A stretch of DNA of 64,000 nt from Rhizobacter koreensis (GTDB taxonomy: Bacteria; Pseudomonadota; Gammaproteobacteria; Burkholderiales; Burkholderiaceae_C), in the NCBI RefSeq assembly GCF_013366375.1, contig NZ_JABWMJ010000012.1:117465-181464 (forward strand), read 5' to 3'. Under the pieces are notes generated by a model. The model had not been told where the DNA came from, made no database searches, and was given only the letters and a program-made list of their open reading frames with translations. Shown piece by piece: positions 26,901-34,090 of this stretch. How positions within the stretch are numbered: position 1 is the stretch's first letter; every line of letters begins with the position of its first letter. Both the position numbers and the translations under genes were made by a program.

Positions 26901-28103
26901 GAGCGCGAAGCCGATGCGCAGCGTCTCGGCACGCGCGACGGTCGGCGTGGCGAGATCCAGCACCGGGCTCGCCCCGTTTCCGGCGGCGGCCCACACGCCG
27001 AGGCTGGGCAGCGCGACGGCCGCGCCGCTGACCAGATCGACCCGGAACAGCCCGGCACGGGCCTCGACGCGCGTCGCTGCGTTGCCGAGATCGACGGCAA
27101 GCGTCGGCGTGAGGCGCGGGTTGCCGCTCGGGCCGGCGTCGAGTTCGAGGCCGAGCACCACGTTCGCGCTGCCGAGCGTGAACGTCACGCGATCGGATGA
27201 AGGCGTCGCGCCGAGCAGGCTCGCGAGATGGCCCAGCCAGTCGGCGCGGCTCGGCGCGGCGCTGAAGATGCCGCGCACCCACTCGGCAAGGGCGATGGGT
27301 CCGTGCGCGAGCAGCGCCGCGACCGGAAAATCGGGCACCGCGTCGCCGCTGCGCAGGCCGAGCAGGCCGCCGAGCGCCGCGATGGGCGGCGACGCGGCGG
27401 CGGCATCGGCCTGCGCCTTGACGAGCCCGAGGACGAGCGCCAGCACCGCGTCGTCGCCGCCGCCGGCGCCGTCGGCCGCGAGTCGCACGTCCTGCGGTGC
27501 TGTCGCGCCCGGCAGCTGCAGGCCGTCGAGCGCGAGCGCGAACAGTGGCCGGTTCGACCCGCCGGTGCCGGTCGGCACGTCGATCTCGAGGCCGATGCCG
27601 CCGAGCCGCGCCTGCCCCGGCACCGGCGCGGCCGCGTCGAGCGTCACTCGCGTGGCGATGCGGATGCGGCCGTCGTTGCTGCCGAGCAGCAGCGGATCGC
27701 CTACCGGCGGGCCGCCCTCCTTCGTCACCCGGAACAGCGGCACCGCGAGGGTGGTGCTCGACACCGGCGCAGGCGGCGCGGTGCGCACCCGGATGCCGAG
27801 CCCCACGTGCAGCCCGTCGGCACGGCCCTCGTCGAGGATGAGCGCGAACAGCAGCGGCGGATCGGGCACCTCGATCAGCGGCAGCCAGATCACGCCGGCT
27901 TCGGTGCTGCGGTCGGCGCCGCCGAGCGCCGCATCGACGAACGCGATCAACGCGCGGCGCTGATCGCCGTTCGACAGCATCGACTTCAGCGCTGCTGCCG
28001 GGTCGGACAGCCAGTCGGGGTCGGGGCTGCCGTCGGCCCTGAAGATGCCGAGCGCGACCGCGAGGTCGCCGAGTACCCCGAGATCGCTCTTGCCGACCGC
28101 CAC
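17904..28103 (-). CDS. Giant DUF6603-like protein (3399 aa)
   Basis: The start is GTG at 28103, with AGGAG seven bases before it, nine bases after the preceding stop. The first ~2000 residues are repetitive beta-rich modules, each opening with a pattern like GTQADPWRLALIGPLGLEV or GTGHPDDPYRFGLGAH. Residues about 2090-2610 resemble DUF6603: a Gly-rich beta segment with LYLEQVGFGVTHPGG, GGFGINRKLVLPADLARFG, YPVVPRLGLRWSIGSAITIK and YFALTSEALMAGG. Residues near 920-1150 look like a degenerate alpha/beta-hydrolase. The C-terminus (about 3338-3382) carries 14-residue repeats encoded by a 42-bp tandem repeat. No signal peptide or membrane helix is visible. DUF6603 has no assigned function that I know. 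The size and lack of enzymatic motifs suggest a scaffold or shell. Confidence 0.8.
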   Translation of the reverse strand: MAVGKSDLGVLGDLAVALGIFRADGSPDPDWLSDPAAALKSMLSNGDQRRALIAFVDAALGGADRSTEAGVIWLPLIEVPDPPLLFALILDEGRADGLHVGLGIRVRTAPPAPVSSTTLAVPLFRVTKEGGPPVGDPLLLGSNDGRIRIATRVTLDAAAPVPGQARLGGIGLEIDVPTGTGGSNRPLFALALDGLQLPGATAPQDVRLAADGAGGGDDAVLALVLGLVKAQADAAAASPPIAALGGLLGLRSGDAVPDFPVAALLAHGPIALAEWVRGIFSAAPSRADWLGHLASLLGATPSSDRVTFTLGSANVVLGLELDAGPSGNPRLTPTLAVDLGNAATRVEARAGLFRVDLVSGAAVALPSLGVWAAAGNGASPVLDLATPTVARAETLRIGFALDAARKPVFVLAADRVLLGSQAYPTLDLSSPDAVMDAAGASVEAIASDLLGGLGDALGIARRLIGLDPPTGVAAVTLPALMADPVDAVAGYWHQLIGVPAAVTEVLGELRSALADASEAAGAVRGAGTQADPWRLALIGPLGLEVAVDGATLHLGLATVTNVNSLGGGCTVVTTRFAARLARIDLAARRGELLPGVAASLTVRERGVSPPQARLQLGGGLALRADHVGLAFGWSPATRLTAELVAPHLVLETDTLELPIALPQVAADGSVTLPPEGWDGVEALVGPLGRLAGGLLGRVVDAFGWAGDGVRPGGDPDRFARLRLADLAVDARAALAGWLPRLALSDRVGDAMALLADLFATTSAGAGRFARGVVEGTGHPDDPYRFGLGAHLPNVALWFPPAGLDPALFGAPVSLRDWRPGFDGLGPSALAAALRTEAAAARDVRELVFGRDLDGGLAALAQRWLGGDGRIVPPAVAPDGIGVRTLAVGAAQLVSTFDGERELGRVPTTTVYVALAQDRIAPPPGARVVDLSTPGLAASMFPGPAALAAGDWYVQLGSRADCRGADGASDGTPEQAARLARVLDALAPVSGSDIAVVAFAGAGHAARLAVDAQAAVADLLLLGTPLAAISLTAVAIQPTADALRLLHRLLPAVDPDEPDDADLALGRALVQALMELAPLPDPGADLRPAVLPAPAVRAGLRVQALFGEVDAAAIARAMTAIVAAGLAGRARARSASEPPSATGVEAGLRWTLPEVASGSVAIGGFASLALFGFDADTAAISRPGDLRVTLRITDRIGWLAASPDLELRALTLEFAVLLARGEGAAASGRTRLVLHDARVFGQSWEALVVGAGDLGAAGVGEAVLPEARVLVSAALQRVTSDFEGAASRALADLLRVLGLVAPNGGVVAGALDQLVFDPAGLLRQRLAIAADEVQAALGLLLGPALAAGLDLASRRVHVQGGGADATRGGGRFGWQADLTASFDGAAPRLSGSFAIGPSAALPTTGGLQLRGSLAAGQPPALTLHWHAAGGAGSRSAALWPQPDGAALLRMLAGAAPAIGGHVALEMLRGLDASARPLIDAALDAFGMLDGAAGDAERALRPLAGLLADPAGWLSSAGSLAASPLKIQTLCDALRPLTGAAGSPGGPLRLATGVALRVVADGAGARLTLGVDPTSWTAAPGGAARLSAGVAASLRIGVGSAPVPGLDLFVGAPGAGVEPGRCAVHVRTGAGGLEVFARPTSGADIALLPFAGFGALSAVAEAALPFLLDKLAATPAPVGPLVGELGDALALRTGTPPGFDRARLQAWAADPAGALSGAVPTLASHGLAALATRVQPFVPAGVAVTASAGALGVSVAGVSLSWSPTAGSLALAADAIAVPGVEHLAFKVVASAAGLMEFTLALGPADIDAGGVRIRPFVAVSAGLAPPLGRRVAVGLAVDDTHRLASRWSLDSGSFALTASDGALAAPVDSADAVQVALRTVEVAADLVATVALAQAPVQSLLGRRLGATPTDDVRALLRGVLLVDQPSPNALIGGAFDPAAWPARLRRLFGNLAGLGIVVDLGALTIAFAKGGSSSDVIGLRLAVDDRFELISGDTVLWLENDDRWIVPDPSASSDGGLFVGFLRDGALEFRPTLVVEGVGLRLGRRSGPLLDAGVTLESIALHAYAEIDAAGGGSPFKGGGLQIQFSNLAVGAAGGGGSNRIAQGLLRDTGPKPPRPAFSPALAIQKHGSGPLAVTLSAGEGAGPWWVAIQKGFGPLYLEQVGFGVTHPGGRVERVSLLMDGSVSLFGLTCAVDDLEITYIVSNGAFFDPNSWSIDLAGLAVAADMAGVSLTGGLLKQSGPQGIEYLGMLLGRFAVYGLTVYGGYGEGRDAQNDKFTAFFAIGAVNGPIGGPPAFFLTGIGGGFGINRKLVLPADLARFGEYPLIQALDIAARPSDPMALLRQLGNHFPMNKGTFWFAAGLAFNSFALVDGIAVVGVQVGDGLDVNLLGLGRMALPRPEAALVSIEVALLVRFSSREGVLWVQGQLTDNSWLLYRDVKLTGGFAYVIWFKGEHAGEFVFTLGGYHPDFRRNGYPVVPRLGLRWSIGSAITIKSGTYFALTSEALMAGGDFEASAKIGPGWAELTFGAHGIVFFDPFSYDVKAYVRIRAGVTIDTWLFGVITISVSLGARIHVQGPDFRARVTFEVGPVELTFRFGDADRAQLEPLSAQAFVAKYLDAADNGKARPHAVMTNTGALPSKGEQSTPDGSAARPFVVVVEFSITLTSQVPATGVRRVGAPVTRLFTSHPPSRALGVAPRKIGSVEPELKLTWLRNGVPQAWPFVDRVRPFGRFPLGIWGQPQDPNQPKIPKGEMVDALSELDIACVASPSGGGPEIAYHQVEIGPRRPLPFSRKPAEVSAIRGVADAVSALVAVPASVDAAFSTATRFLGRTASPTALAALRGERQAPPLVGTLTEGLESAVATVVPAIGAARPAKVFDHFVDPPVAVALLAPAALALSAAPERALARTTVKGSDKAWRVAAPTLAKVEAERSRSIAARLVRVDDPAVPTGGLVPGAVTAIRTGTLIAARQVPPTAPGHAPSALVARPGAALAEPLAAFGAALAAPALRGKRAAARAPNAGATLAAGQIAVLALPNAHADAATDAARPRLVVRAALARVVLVDAGGARLADVIAGPGASTDAVEIVRGTERIVAIGLGAAPSARSADRAATQRATRALAAVRAAADATAALVGWHAGTSMPYAGSGVAVGPGVVVHASGEPLALHRERRAAGWVGGVELAQGVSTVATTFAAPVRTVLIALDDPSAAGAPLADRQLLLGLDGATRVRDAGIERAPVLLSADNRSVLAYDVRPDAAEAERVTQPVVVTVASRRDWSLVGVMGSASLDAAGAIALVAARGLDAALDPLVPPAPPGSVAPASVLAWDGPVRSDAERALARARATARAAPDALPRALGARRAAPDALPRALGARRAAPDALPRALGARRAAPNDARASRARARAIKT
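17955..18089. repeat. 42-bp tandem repeat, three full copies plus a partial
   Basis: Copies at 17955-17996, 17997-18038 and 18039-18080 read as perfect, followed by nine bases of a fourth (18081-18089). They lie inside the 3' end of the giant gene in frame, encoding the 14-residue unit DALPRALGARRAAP. The identity of the copies implies recent slippage, so copy number may vary between strains. Confidence 0.93.
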
Positions 28104-28112
28104 GCGGGCTCC

Positions 28113-28745
28113 TCAGCGGCGGGCGACGGCGGCGGGCTTGAGCCCGCTCGAGCCGGCGAAGCGGTGGCGCGCCATCGGCACGATGCCGATGCCGCGCGGG
28201 CCGGCCACGATCTCGACCGGAACCAGCAGGTTGCCGCGACCGTCCTTGCCCGTGGCCGCGGCGATGCCGCTCACCATGCCGAGCACGCACTGCCACGCGA
28301 ACGCGACGAGCGCATCGCCCCAGAGGTCGACGACCAGCTCGGGGCCTACGGGGCGCTTGCTGGTGGCCGCGTAGAGGCCGGCCGGCTCCTTGTCGGAGCC
28401 GACGACGAACAGCACGACGACCTCGGCGGAGCCGACCTCGTCGCAGCGCACCGGCACGCGCACGTGGATCTGCCCCTCGTCGAGACGCACGTCGAGCTTC
28501 GCCAGATCGACCGCGAGCTGGTTCGCGCCATCGACCCAGACGATCTCGTGGCGAGCGCTCGGCCGCACCAGCCCGGCACTCCGGCGCGCGGCGACACGGG
28601 CGAACTCGGCGAGCCTGGCGCGCTCGACGAACACGGCGTCGAAGACCTCGCCCTCACGCATCGCGGGGCGCGGCGCAGCGAGCCGGCCCGCCTCGCGCTC
28701 GCGGGCGACGAACTGCACGTACTCGGGGACGACGCCGTCGGCCAT
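28113..28745 (-). CDS. First gene of giant operon, conserved hypothetical (210 aa)
   Basis: ATG at 28745 is preceded by AGGAG eight bases upstream; the longer frame upstream lacks a ribosome-binding site. The protein starts MADGVVPEYVQFVAREREAG, is rich in Val/Ala beta strands, and contains VRLDEGQIHVRVPV and EVVVLFVVGSDKEPAGLYA. No enzymatic motif, signal peptide or clear membrane helix is present. It leads the 21.8-kb operon (nine bases to the GTG of the giant gene), so it may be a regulator, chaperone or small structural subunit; the sequence does not decide. Confidence 0.7.
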   Translation of the reverse strand: MADGVVPEYVQFVAREREAGRLAAPRPAMREGEVFDAVFVERARLAEFARVAARRSAGLVRPSARHEIVWVDGANQLAVDLAKLDVRLDEGQIHVRVPVRCDEVGSAEVVVLFVVGSDKEPAGLYAATSKRPVGPELVVDLWGDALVAFAWQCVLGMVSGIAAATGKDGRGNLLVPVEIVAGPRGIGIVPMARHRFAGSSGLKPAAVARR

Positions 28746-28913
28746 CAGCCTTGCTCCTGCGCCGCACACTCGAAACGACGGGAAGGCATCCGGACCGCAA
28801 GCGGCAGTGCGTCCGGAGGTCGCCGCTGCTACAGGCGCCGTCGGTACGCGCGTCGGCTCTGCACGTCTTCTCGCCAGCGGCGCCCGCGACGATGCGAGCC
28901 GGGCCGCATCACC

Positions 28914-29123
28914 TCAGCGCTCGAAGCGTTCCGGCCGGCGCGCACCGGTGACGAGCTGCAGCGCGCCGTCGAGCACGAACCACGTCGCCAGGAACGCCGC
29001 GCACTCGAGCGTGAAGCTGTGAAACTTGTAGAAGAGCTCCGCGATCAGGAACGACACCAGGAACACCGGCAGCTGTCGCTTGAACAGTTCGCCGGCCGAG
29101 ATGCTGGTGAGCAGACGGAACAT
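28914..29123 (-). CDS. Small two-helix membrane protein (69 aa)
   Basis: ATG at 29123 has GGAGG five bases upstream, deciding the start over the longer frame (which could begin near 29336). The sequence has two hydrophobic segments, LPVFLVSFLIAELFYKF and ECAAFLATWFVLDGALQLV, with a basic C-terminus (TGARRPERFER). It is probably an inner-membrane protein of unknown function. It lies 168 bases upstream of the giant operon on the same strand but has its own ribosome-binding site and a gap large enough for a separate promoter. Confidence 0.65.
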   Translation of the reverse strand: MFRLLTSISAGELFKRQLPVFLVSFLIAELFYKFHSFTLECAAFLATWFVLDGALQLVTGARRPERFER

Positions 29124-29468
29124 CGGAGCCTCCGATCGTTGAAGGGCGGACGCGGAACCGGCGCCGGCTTCGAACGCTGCCGGCTCGCACGGGCCGGCGC
29201 GCACGAACCGCGCGAGCGGGTTCGGCAGGATCGTGCGACCGGTGGGGCTGGCCTCGATCCCTTTGCCTTGCGTCATGACGCAGACCCCGGCGGCGGAGCC
29301 TACGCCGGTCGTGCCGGCATGTACAGCAGGCCGCACACCAGCTTGACGTTGCGCCGGCCAGCAGCCGCCGGCGCCGACCCACGGCTGCGCAGCGCAGTAC
29401 CAAGATGAACGCGCGGCTGAACGCGCGGCGCGCCCTTCGCAGGCGTGCCGCGCTCGACCGCGTCGCGA
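29124..29468. other. Intergenic gap without a supported gene
   Basis: The 345 bases lie between the small membrane gene and the end of the PEP-CTERM gene. An in-frame minus-strand extension of the membrane gene is open up to 29336 but lacks a ribosome-binding site. A short imperfect direct repeat (AACGCGCGGC twice, around 29409-29432) is visible. I see no RNA gene or clear promoter. Confidence 0.4.
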
Positions 29469-30167
29469 TCAGGCCGTCGTCAGCGCCCGCTCGCCGCGGC
29501 GGCGCCGCGTGACCCAACCGACCAGCCCGGCCCCGAGCAGCAGCGCGATCGTGCCGGGCTCGGGCACGGTCACGACGAACTGGGCCTGCGCGAAGTTGGC
29601 GGCATTGCCATTGAGTGCGCTTGCCTCGCTGGCCAGCAGCAGGCTGAACATGCCGGTGCCCGCGCCGGGCAGATTGATCTGCAGCGAGAACGGGTCGTCG
29701 GCTCCCGTGAGCAGCAGGTTCGCGTAGGTCGTGCCCTCGAACGTCAGCGTGAAGAACAGCGACGCGTCGGAGAACTGACCTGCGTCGGTGAAGTCTTCGT
29801 CGATGAGGTCGATGAAGAACTTCAGGTGCCCGGCGCGATCGAGGCTGAACAGGCCCTCGAACGAGGCCGTGCCCACCGCGCTGGTGGCCTGCCCGCCGCT
29901 GCTCGCCTCGGACTGCGCGACCAGCAGGCCGCCACCTGCGAAGCCGAGCGCCGATGCGAAGTTGCCGCCGCTCGTGGCGACGGCGGAGCTGACCAGCGGC
30001 GCCGCATCGGGCGGGCTCGTCTTCGAATCGACGTCGGCCACCGTACCGGCCACGGCGACCGCGTCGGCCGCGAACTGGCTGCTCGAGTAGATCAGCGGCG
30101 CAGCGTGTGCGCCGAGCGCCGCGCATGCCAGCAGCGCGGCCGTCGTCATCGTTCTGAGTGTCTTCAT
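29469..30167 (-). CDS. PEP-CTERM sorting domain protein (232 aa)
   Basis: A signal peptide (MKTLRTMTTAALLACAALGAHA) leads a secreted domain with APLIYSSSQFAADAVAVAG and several Ala/Ser/Gly-rich strands. The C-terminus is a textbook PEP-CTERM: VPEPGTIALLLGAGLVGWV followed by RRRR. Such proteins are sorted and processed by an exosortase at the inner membrane and usually go to the cell surface or exopolysaccharide matrix. ATG at 30167 has AGGGG about eight bases upstream; the longer frame is rejected because the signal peptide starts here. It is a distant paralogue of the protein at 47076-47771. No exosortase gene is in the window. Confidence 0.9.
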   Translation of the reverse strand: MKTLRTMTTAALLACAALGAHAAPLIYSSSQFAADAVAVAGTVADVDSKTSPPDAAPLVSSAVATSGGNFASALGFAGGGLLVAQSEASSGGQATSAVGTASFEGLFSLDRAGHLKFFIDLIDEDFTDAGQFSDASLFFTLTFEGTTYANLLLTGADDPFSLQINLPGAGTGMFSLLLASEASALNGNAANFAQAQFVVTVPEPGTIALLLGAGLVGWVTRRRRGERALTTA

Positions 30168-30474
30168 CAGCAGTGCCCCTTCGTTCACGACCGCGACGGC
30201 CGTGGCATCCATGCGGGTCGACTCACCGTCGGTCGAAGCGGCCGATCAGCGTCAGCGGGACGACGAGTCGAACGTCGTTGCGTCGAAACTTCGCTGAAGT
30301 GCAGGAGACGCAACGGCTCTCCTGCCTTCGCTCGTGACGGGCCTTTCGCGCGCGCCCCGTCGGGGAGCGGTCGACCACCCGACCCGCGCCTGCGGGTGCC
30401 GAAGTGCCGCTCCGCCCGGCCGCGCGGCGCGCGGGTGACGAGCACCCCCGGCGCCGCGGCCCGCGCGCTTGCGG
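30168..30474. other. Intergenic gap with one hairpin
   Basis: 307 bases without a gene between a PEP-CTERM gene and the secreted hydrolase gene, both on the minus strand. A perfect 8-bp inverted repeat, GCAGGAGA (30301-30308) and TCTCCTGC (30318-30325), could be a terminator for the hydrolase transcript or an operator for the PEP-CTERM gene. No T-run follows. Confidence 0.4.
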
Positions 30475-32700
30475 CTACCGGATGACCCGCACCGTGGCGG
30501 CCACGCTCATCGGCCACTGCAAGCCGTAGCGGGTCATCTGGCCGTTCACCGTCACCGGCACGTTGTCGCCGGTCGGCAGGCTGCCGAGCTGCGCCTTGTT
30601 GAAGGTCACGACCATCGAGCGGCCGTCGCTCGTGTAGGCCGTCGACACCGCCGGCGCGCCGCCGGCGCTGACGCCGCTGATGTTCCATTCACGCAGGTCG
30701 CTGCCGGCCGGAGCGGCGATCAGCACGGTGACGAGACCGGCGGTCGTGCGCAGGTTCAACGTGCTCGGAACGATCTGCAGCGCAAGCGACTCCGGCGGCG
30801 TGGTGAGCGCGTAGCTCCGGTTGCCGTTCTGATCGCGGCCCCAGCGCGAGAACCACTGGGTCCAGATGCGCCGGAAGTCGGGCACCGTGTTGTTGTGCTC
30901 GCGGCCGTAGGCCAGGGTGTCGGCGAACATCGGAATGCCGTTGGCGTCGTACCAGGTGGTGGTGACGAACTTGTTGCCTGGGTACTGCGCGGTGTTCGGG
31001 TAGATGAGGTACTGGATCGGGTTGTCGAATCGAGACGGCAGGTCGAACGGGTCGGTGACGATGCCGGCGGCCTCGTTCAGACCGTTCCGCCGCAGCCAGT
31101 TGGTCCGGTTGCCGGTGGGGCTGACGGAGTCGTACTCGCCGTAGATGCCGTACATCGGCGCCGGTGGCGTGCCCGCGGGGAAGTTCACCGCGACGCCGGC
31201 CATCACCGCGTAGGCGGTGAACAGGTTGGGGTCGCGCTGCGACAGGAAGTTCGTCATCTGGCCGCCCTGCGAGTGGCCGACGGCGAAGATGCGCTTTGCG
31301 TCGATGTACTGGCCGTACTTGGCGTTCACCTGCGCCATGACCGCGAGCACGAACTGATAGTCGTTCTCGTTGACGCTCCAGGTCGTGGTCACGCCGTTGG
31401 TCGAGGTGTGCTCGCTCGGCATGACGAAGCTGAAGCCGTAGGTATCGGCGAGCTCGACGTACTGGCTCGACTCGAAGAACTGGAACGCGTTGTTGCCGTT
31501 GCCGCCGAACGCATAGACGATGGGAGCGCCGTTGGGGTACGCGGTCTTGTCCTTCGCCTTGGCCGGCACGTAGACGAAGTACTGGCGCTTGACGTCGCGG
31601 CCCCCTTCCGGGCGCATGATGTCGACGACCTCGATGCCCTTCTGCTGCCAATCGAAGCGCCAGCCGAGCGCGTTGCTCCACGCCGACGAGTTCGTGTAGC
31701 GCGTATACCGCGCCAGGCTGTCGTAGACCTGCTGGGTGACGCGCGGGTCGACGTAGTTGACGTTGGCGTTCAGCACCGACACGCGCGAGACCACGCTGCT
31801 CACCCCGGTCGCGATGGCCTTCGAGTTCACCTTGTTCTGCTGGCAGACGTCGGCGCCGAGCGGGCCGGCGCCGGCCATCACGGTGGCGCTGCACTCGTTG
31901 GCGTACTTCCAGTACGCGATCGCACCGGCGGGCGTGTTGAGGCCATACAGGTCGGTGGGGATCGGGATGTCCTTCTTCTTCACGCACTGGAAGGTGTTGC
32001 CGCAAGGCACCCCGGCCCCGGGCGCGCTGACGCCCGGCGCCGGCGAGGTGATCGCCTGCTGATTGCCGGGCAGGTAGAAGTATTCGCCGGCTGCTGCAAG
32101 CGCGTTCGCATCGACCGCCGAGTCGAAGTAGGCCTGGCTGATCACGAACAGCGGGTTTTCGCCGGCCCATTGCTGAAGGATGTCGCCGCCGTTGCCGTAG
32201 CCGACGAGATAGAACTCGCCGTAGACGGAGTACCAGCGACGGCCCGAGGTGTAGCCGTCGAGCACCTGCCCGACATAGCCGCGCTCCTGCGCGAACGTGC
32301 CCCACTGCGGGCCGTTCGGCATCAGGATGATCAGGGGCATCCGCTTGGCGTCGGCCACGTCGATCCAGCCGCTGTTGACGAGGAACGTCTCGACGTCGGT
32401 TCCGCTCGGCAGCGCGATCGCGAGGAAGTAGTTCCGCACGAAGCTGCCTTGCGGGATGTAGAAGCGCGCCTTGCGGCCGGCCGCCGCGCCGGTGGTGTAG
32501 GTCTCCTCGAAGTAGCCGGTGTACGGAAGGTAGTTGCCGCGTGCCGCACGCTCGTCCACGTTCGTGGGCGACGGCAACCCGTTGGCATCCTGCATCGCGG
32601 CCTTGAGTTCGGGCACGGTGTAGGCGAGGGTCAGCGAGCTGCTCATGGACAGAACCATGAGCATCAGGAACGACAAGATGCGTTGATGCACTCTGTGCAT
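30475..32700 (-). CDS. Secreted alpha/beta-hydrolase (PHB-depolymerase/esterase-like)
   Basis: This 741-aa protein has a signal peptide (cleavage near SLTLA-YTVPE). Its fold looks like a feruloyl-esterase or poly(3-hydroxybutyrate) depolymerase type: the nucleophile elbow GHSQGG lies near residue 475, preceded by YFVYVPAKAKDKTAYPNGAP and VYAFGGNGNNA. It probably hydrolyses an ester in the periplasm or outside. The last ~110 residues form a separate module (LQIVPSTLNLRTTAGLVTVL ... VRVIR) also found at the ends of two bicupin proteins in this window. ATG at 32700 is preceded by GAGGAG. It is divergent from the sugar importer operon, so esterase and uptake may be co-regulated. Substrate unknown. 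Confidence 0.8.
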   Translation of the reverse strand: MHRVHQRILSFLMLMVLSMSSSLTLAYTVPELKAAMQDANGLPSPTNVDERAARGNYLPYTGYFEETYTTGAAAGRKARFYIPQGSFVRNYFLAIALPSGTDVETFLVNSGWIDVADAKRMPLIILMPNGPQWGTFAQERGYVGQVLDGYTSGRRWYSVYGEFYLVGYGNGGDILQQWAGENPLFVISQAYFDSAVDANALAAAGEYFYLPGNQQAITSPAPGVSAPGAGVPCGNTFQCVKKKDIPIPTDLYGLNTPAGAIAYWKYANECSATVMAGAGPLGADVCQQNKVNSKAIATGVSSVVSRVSVLNANVNYVDPRVTQQVYDSLARYTRYTNSSAWSNALGWRFDWQQKGIEVVDIMRPEGGRDVKRQYFVYVPAKAKDKTAYPNGAPIVYAFGGNGNNAFQFFESSQYVELADTYGFSFVMPSEHTSTNGVTTTWSVNENDYQFVLAVMAQVNAKYGQYIDAKRIFAVGHSQGGQMTNFLSQRDPNLFTAYAVMAGVAVNFPAGTPPAPMYGIYGEYDSVSPTGNRTNWLRRNGLNEAAGIVTDPFDLPSRFDNPIQYLIYPNTAQYPGNKFVTTTWYDANGIPMFADTLAYGREHNNTVPDFRRIWTQWFSRWGRDQNGNRSYALTTPPESLALQIVPSTLNLRTTAGLVTVLIAAPAGSDLREWNISGVSAGGAPAVSTAYTSDGRSMVVTFNKAQLGSLPTGDNVPVTVNGQMTRYGLQWPMSVAATVRVIR

Positions 32701-32960
32701 TTGTGGTCTCCTCTTGGTGGAATCGCGAAGCTGCCACGGCATCAGGGACCCGATCGCTTCCCGCGTCGGCCCCAGTGACGAAGTTCCAGCTGCGACGGGC
32801 GCATCGCATGTGCGTCACGACGCGCGAAACAATGTATACGCTGTCGAACGCAGTGTCGTCTAGGGGTTCCCCCCTGTTGTGGCAGGGTGTGGCTGTCGAT
32901 ACTCCCACGCCATCGCCCCCAGAACCCGAGTCGCGCTCCGCAGGCGCGACCCAGCAGCCG
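32701..32960. promoter_or_regulatory. Divergent promoter region with GTATAC palindrome
   Basis: This gap separates the secreted hydrolase (minus) from the importer operon (plus). It contains the palindrome GTATAC (32834-32839) in the context AATGTATACGCT. This resembles GntR/FCD-family operators, which are often built on GT-AT-AC cores. The GntR/FCD regulator at 40875 in the same locus is the obvious candidate. This is motif inspection only. Confidence 0.35.
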
Positions 32961-34031
<1,071 letters not shown>

Positions 34032-34090
34032 TCACGCCCCGACCGCCACCCGATCCCGACCCCAGAACACGCAAACGGAAGGAGACCCCG

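Noticed and set aside
18621..27200. Plus-strand frame of 2859 codons opposite the giant gene
   Set aside because: Antisense shadow produced by high GC and codon bias; composition is Arg/Ala/Gln-rich with no domain, while the minus-strand frame shows conserved modules and a ribosome-binding site.
6961..28745. Extracellular contractile injection system, phage tail or type VI secretion cluster
   Set aside because: No sheath, tube, baseplate, spike, AAA ATPase or lysozyme signature could be seen in any of the six proteins.
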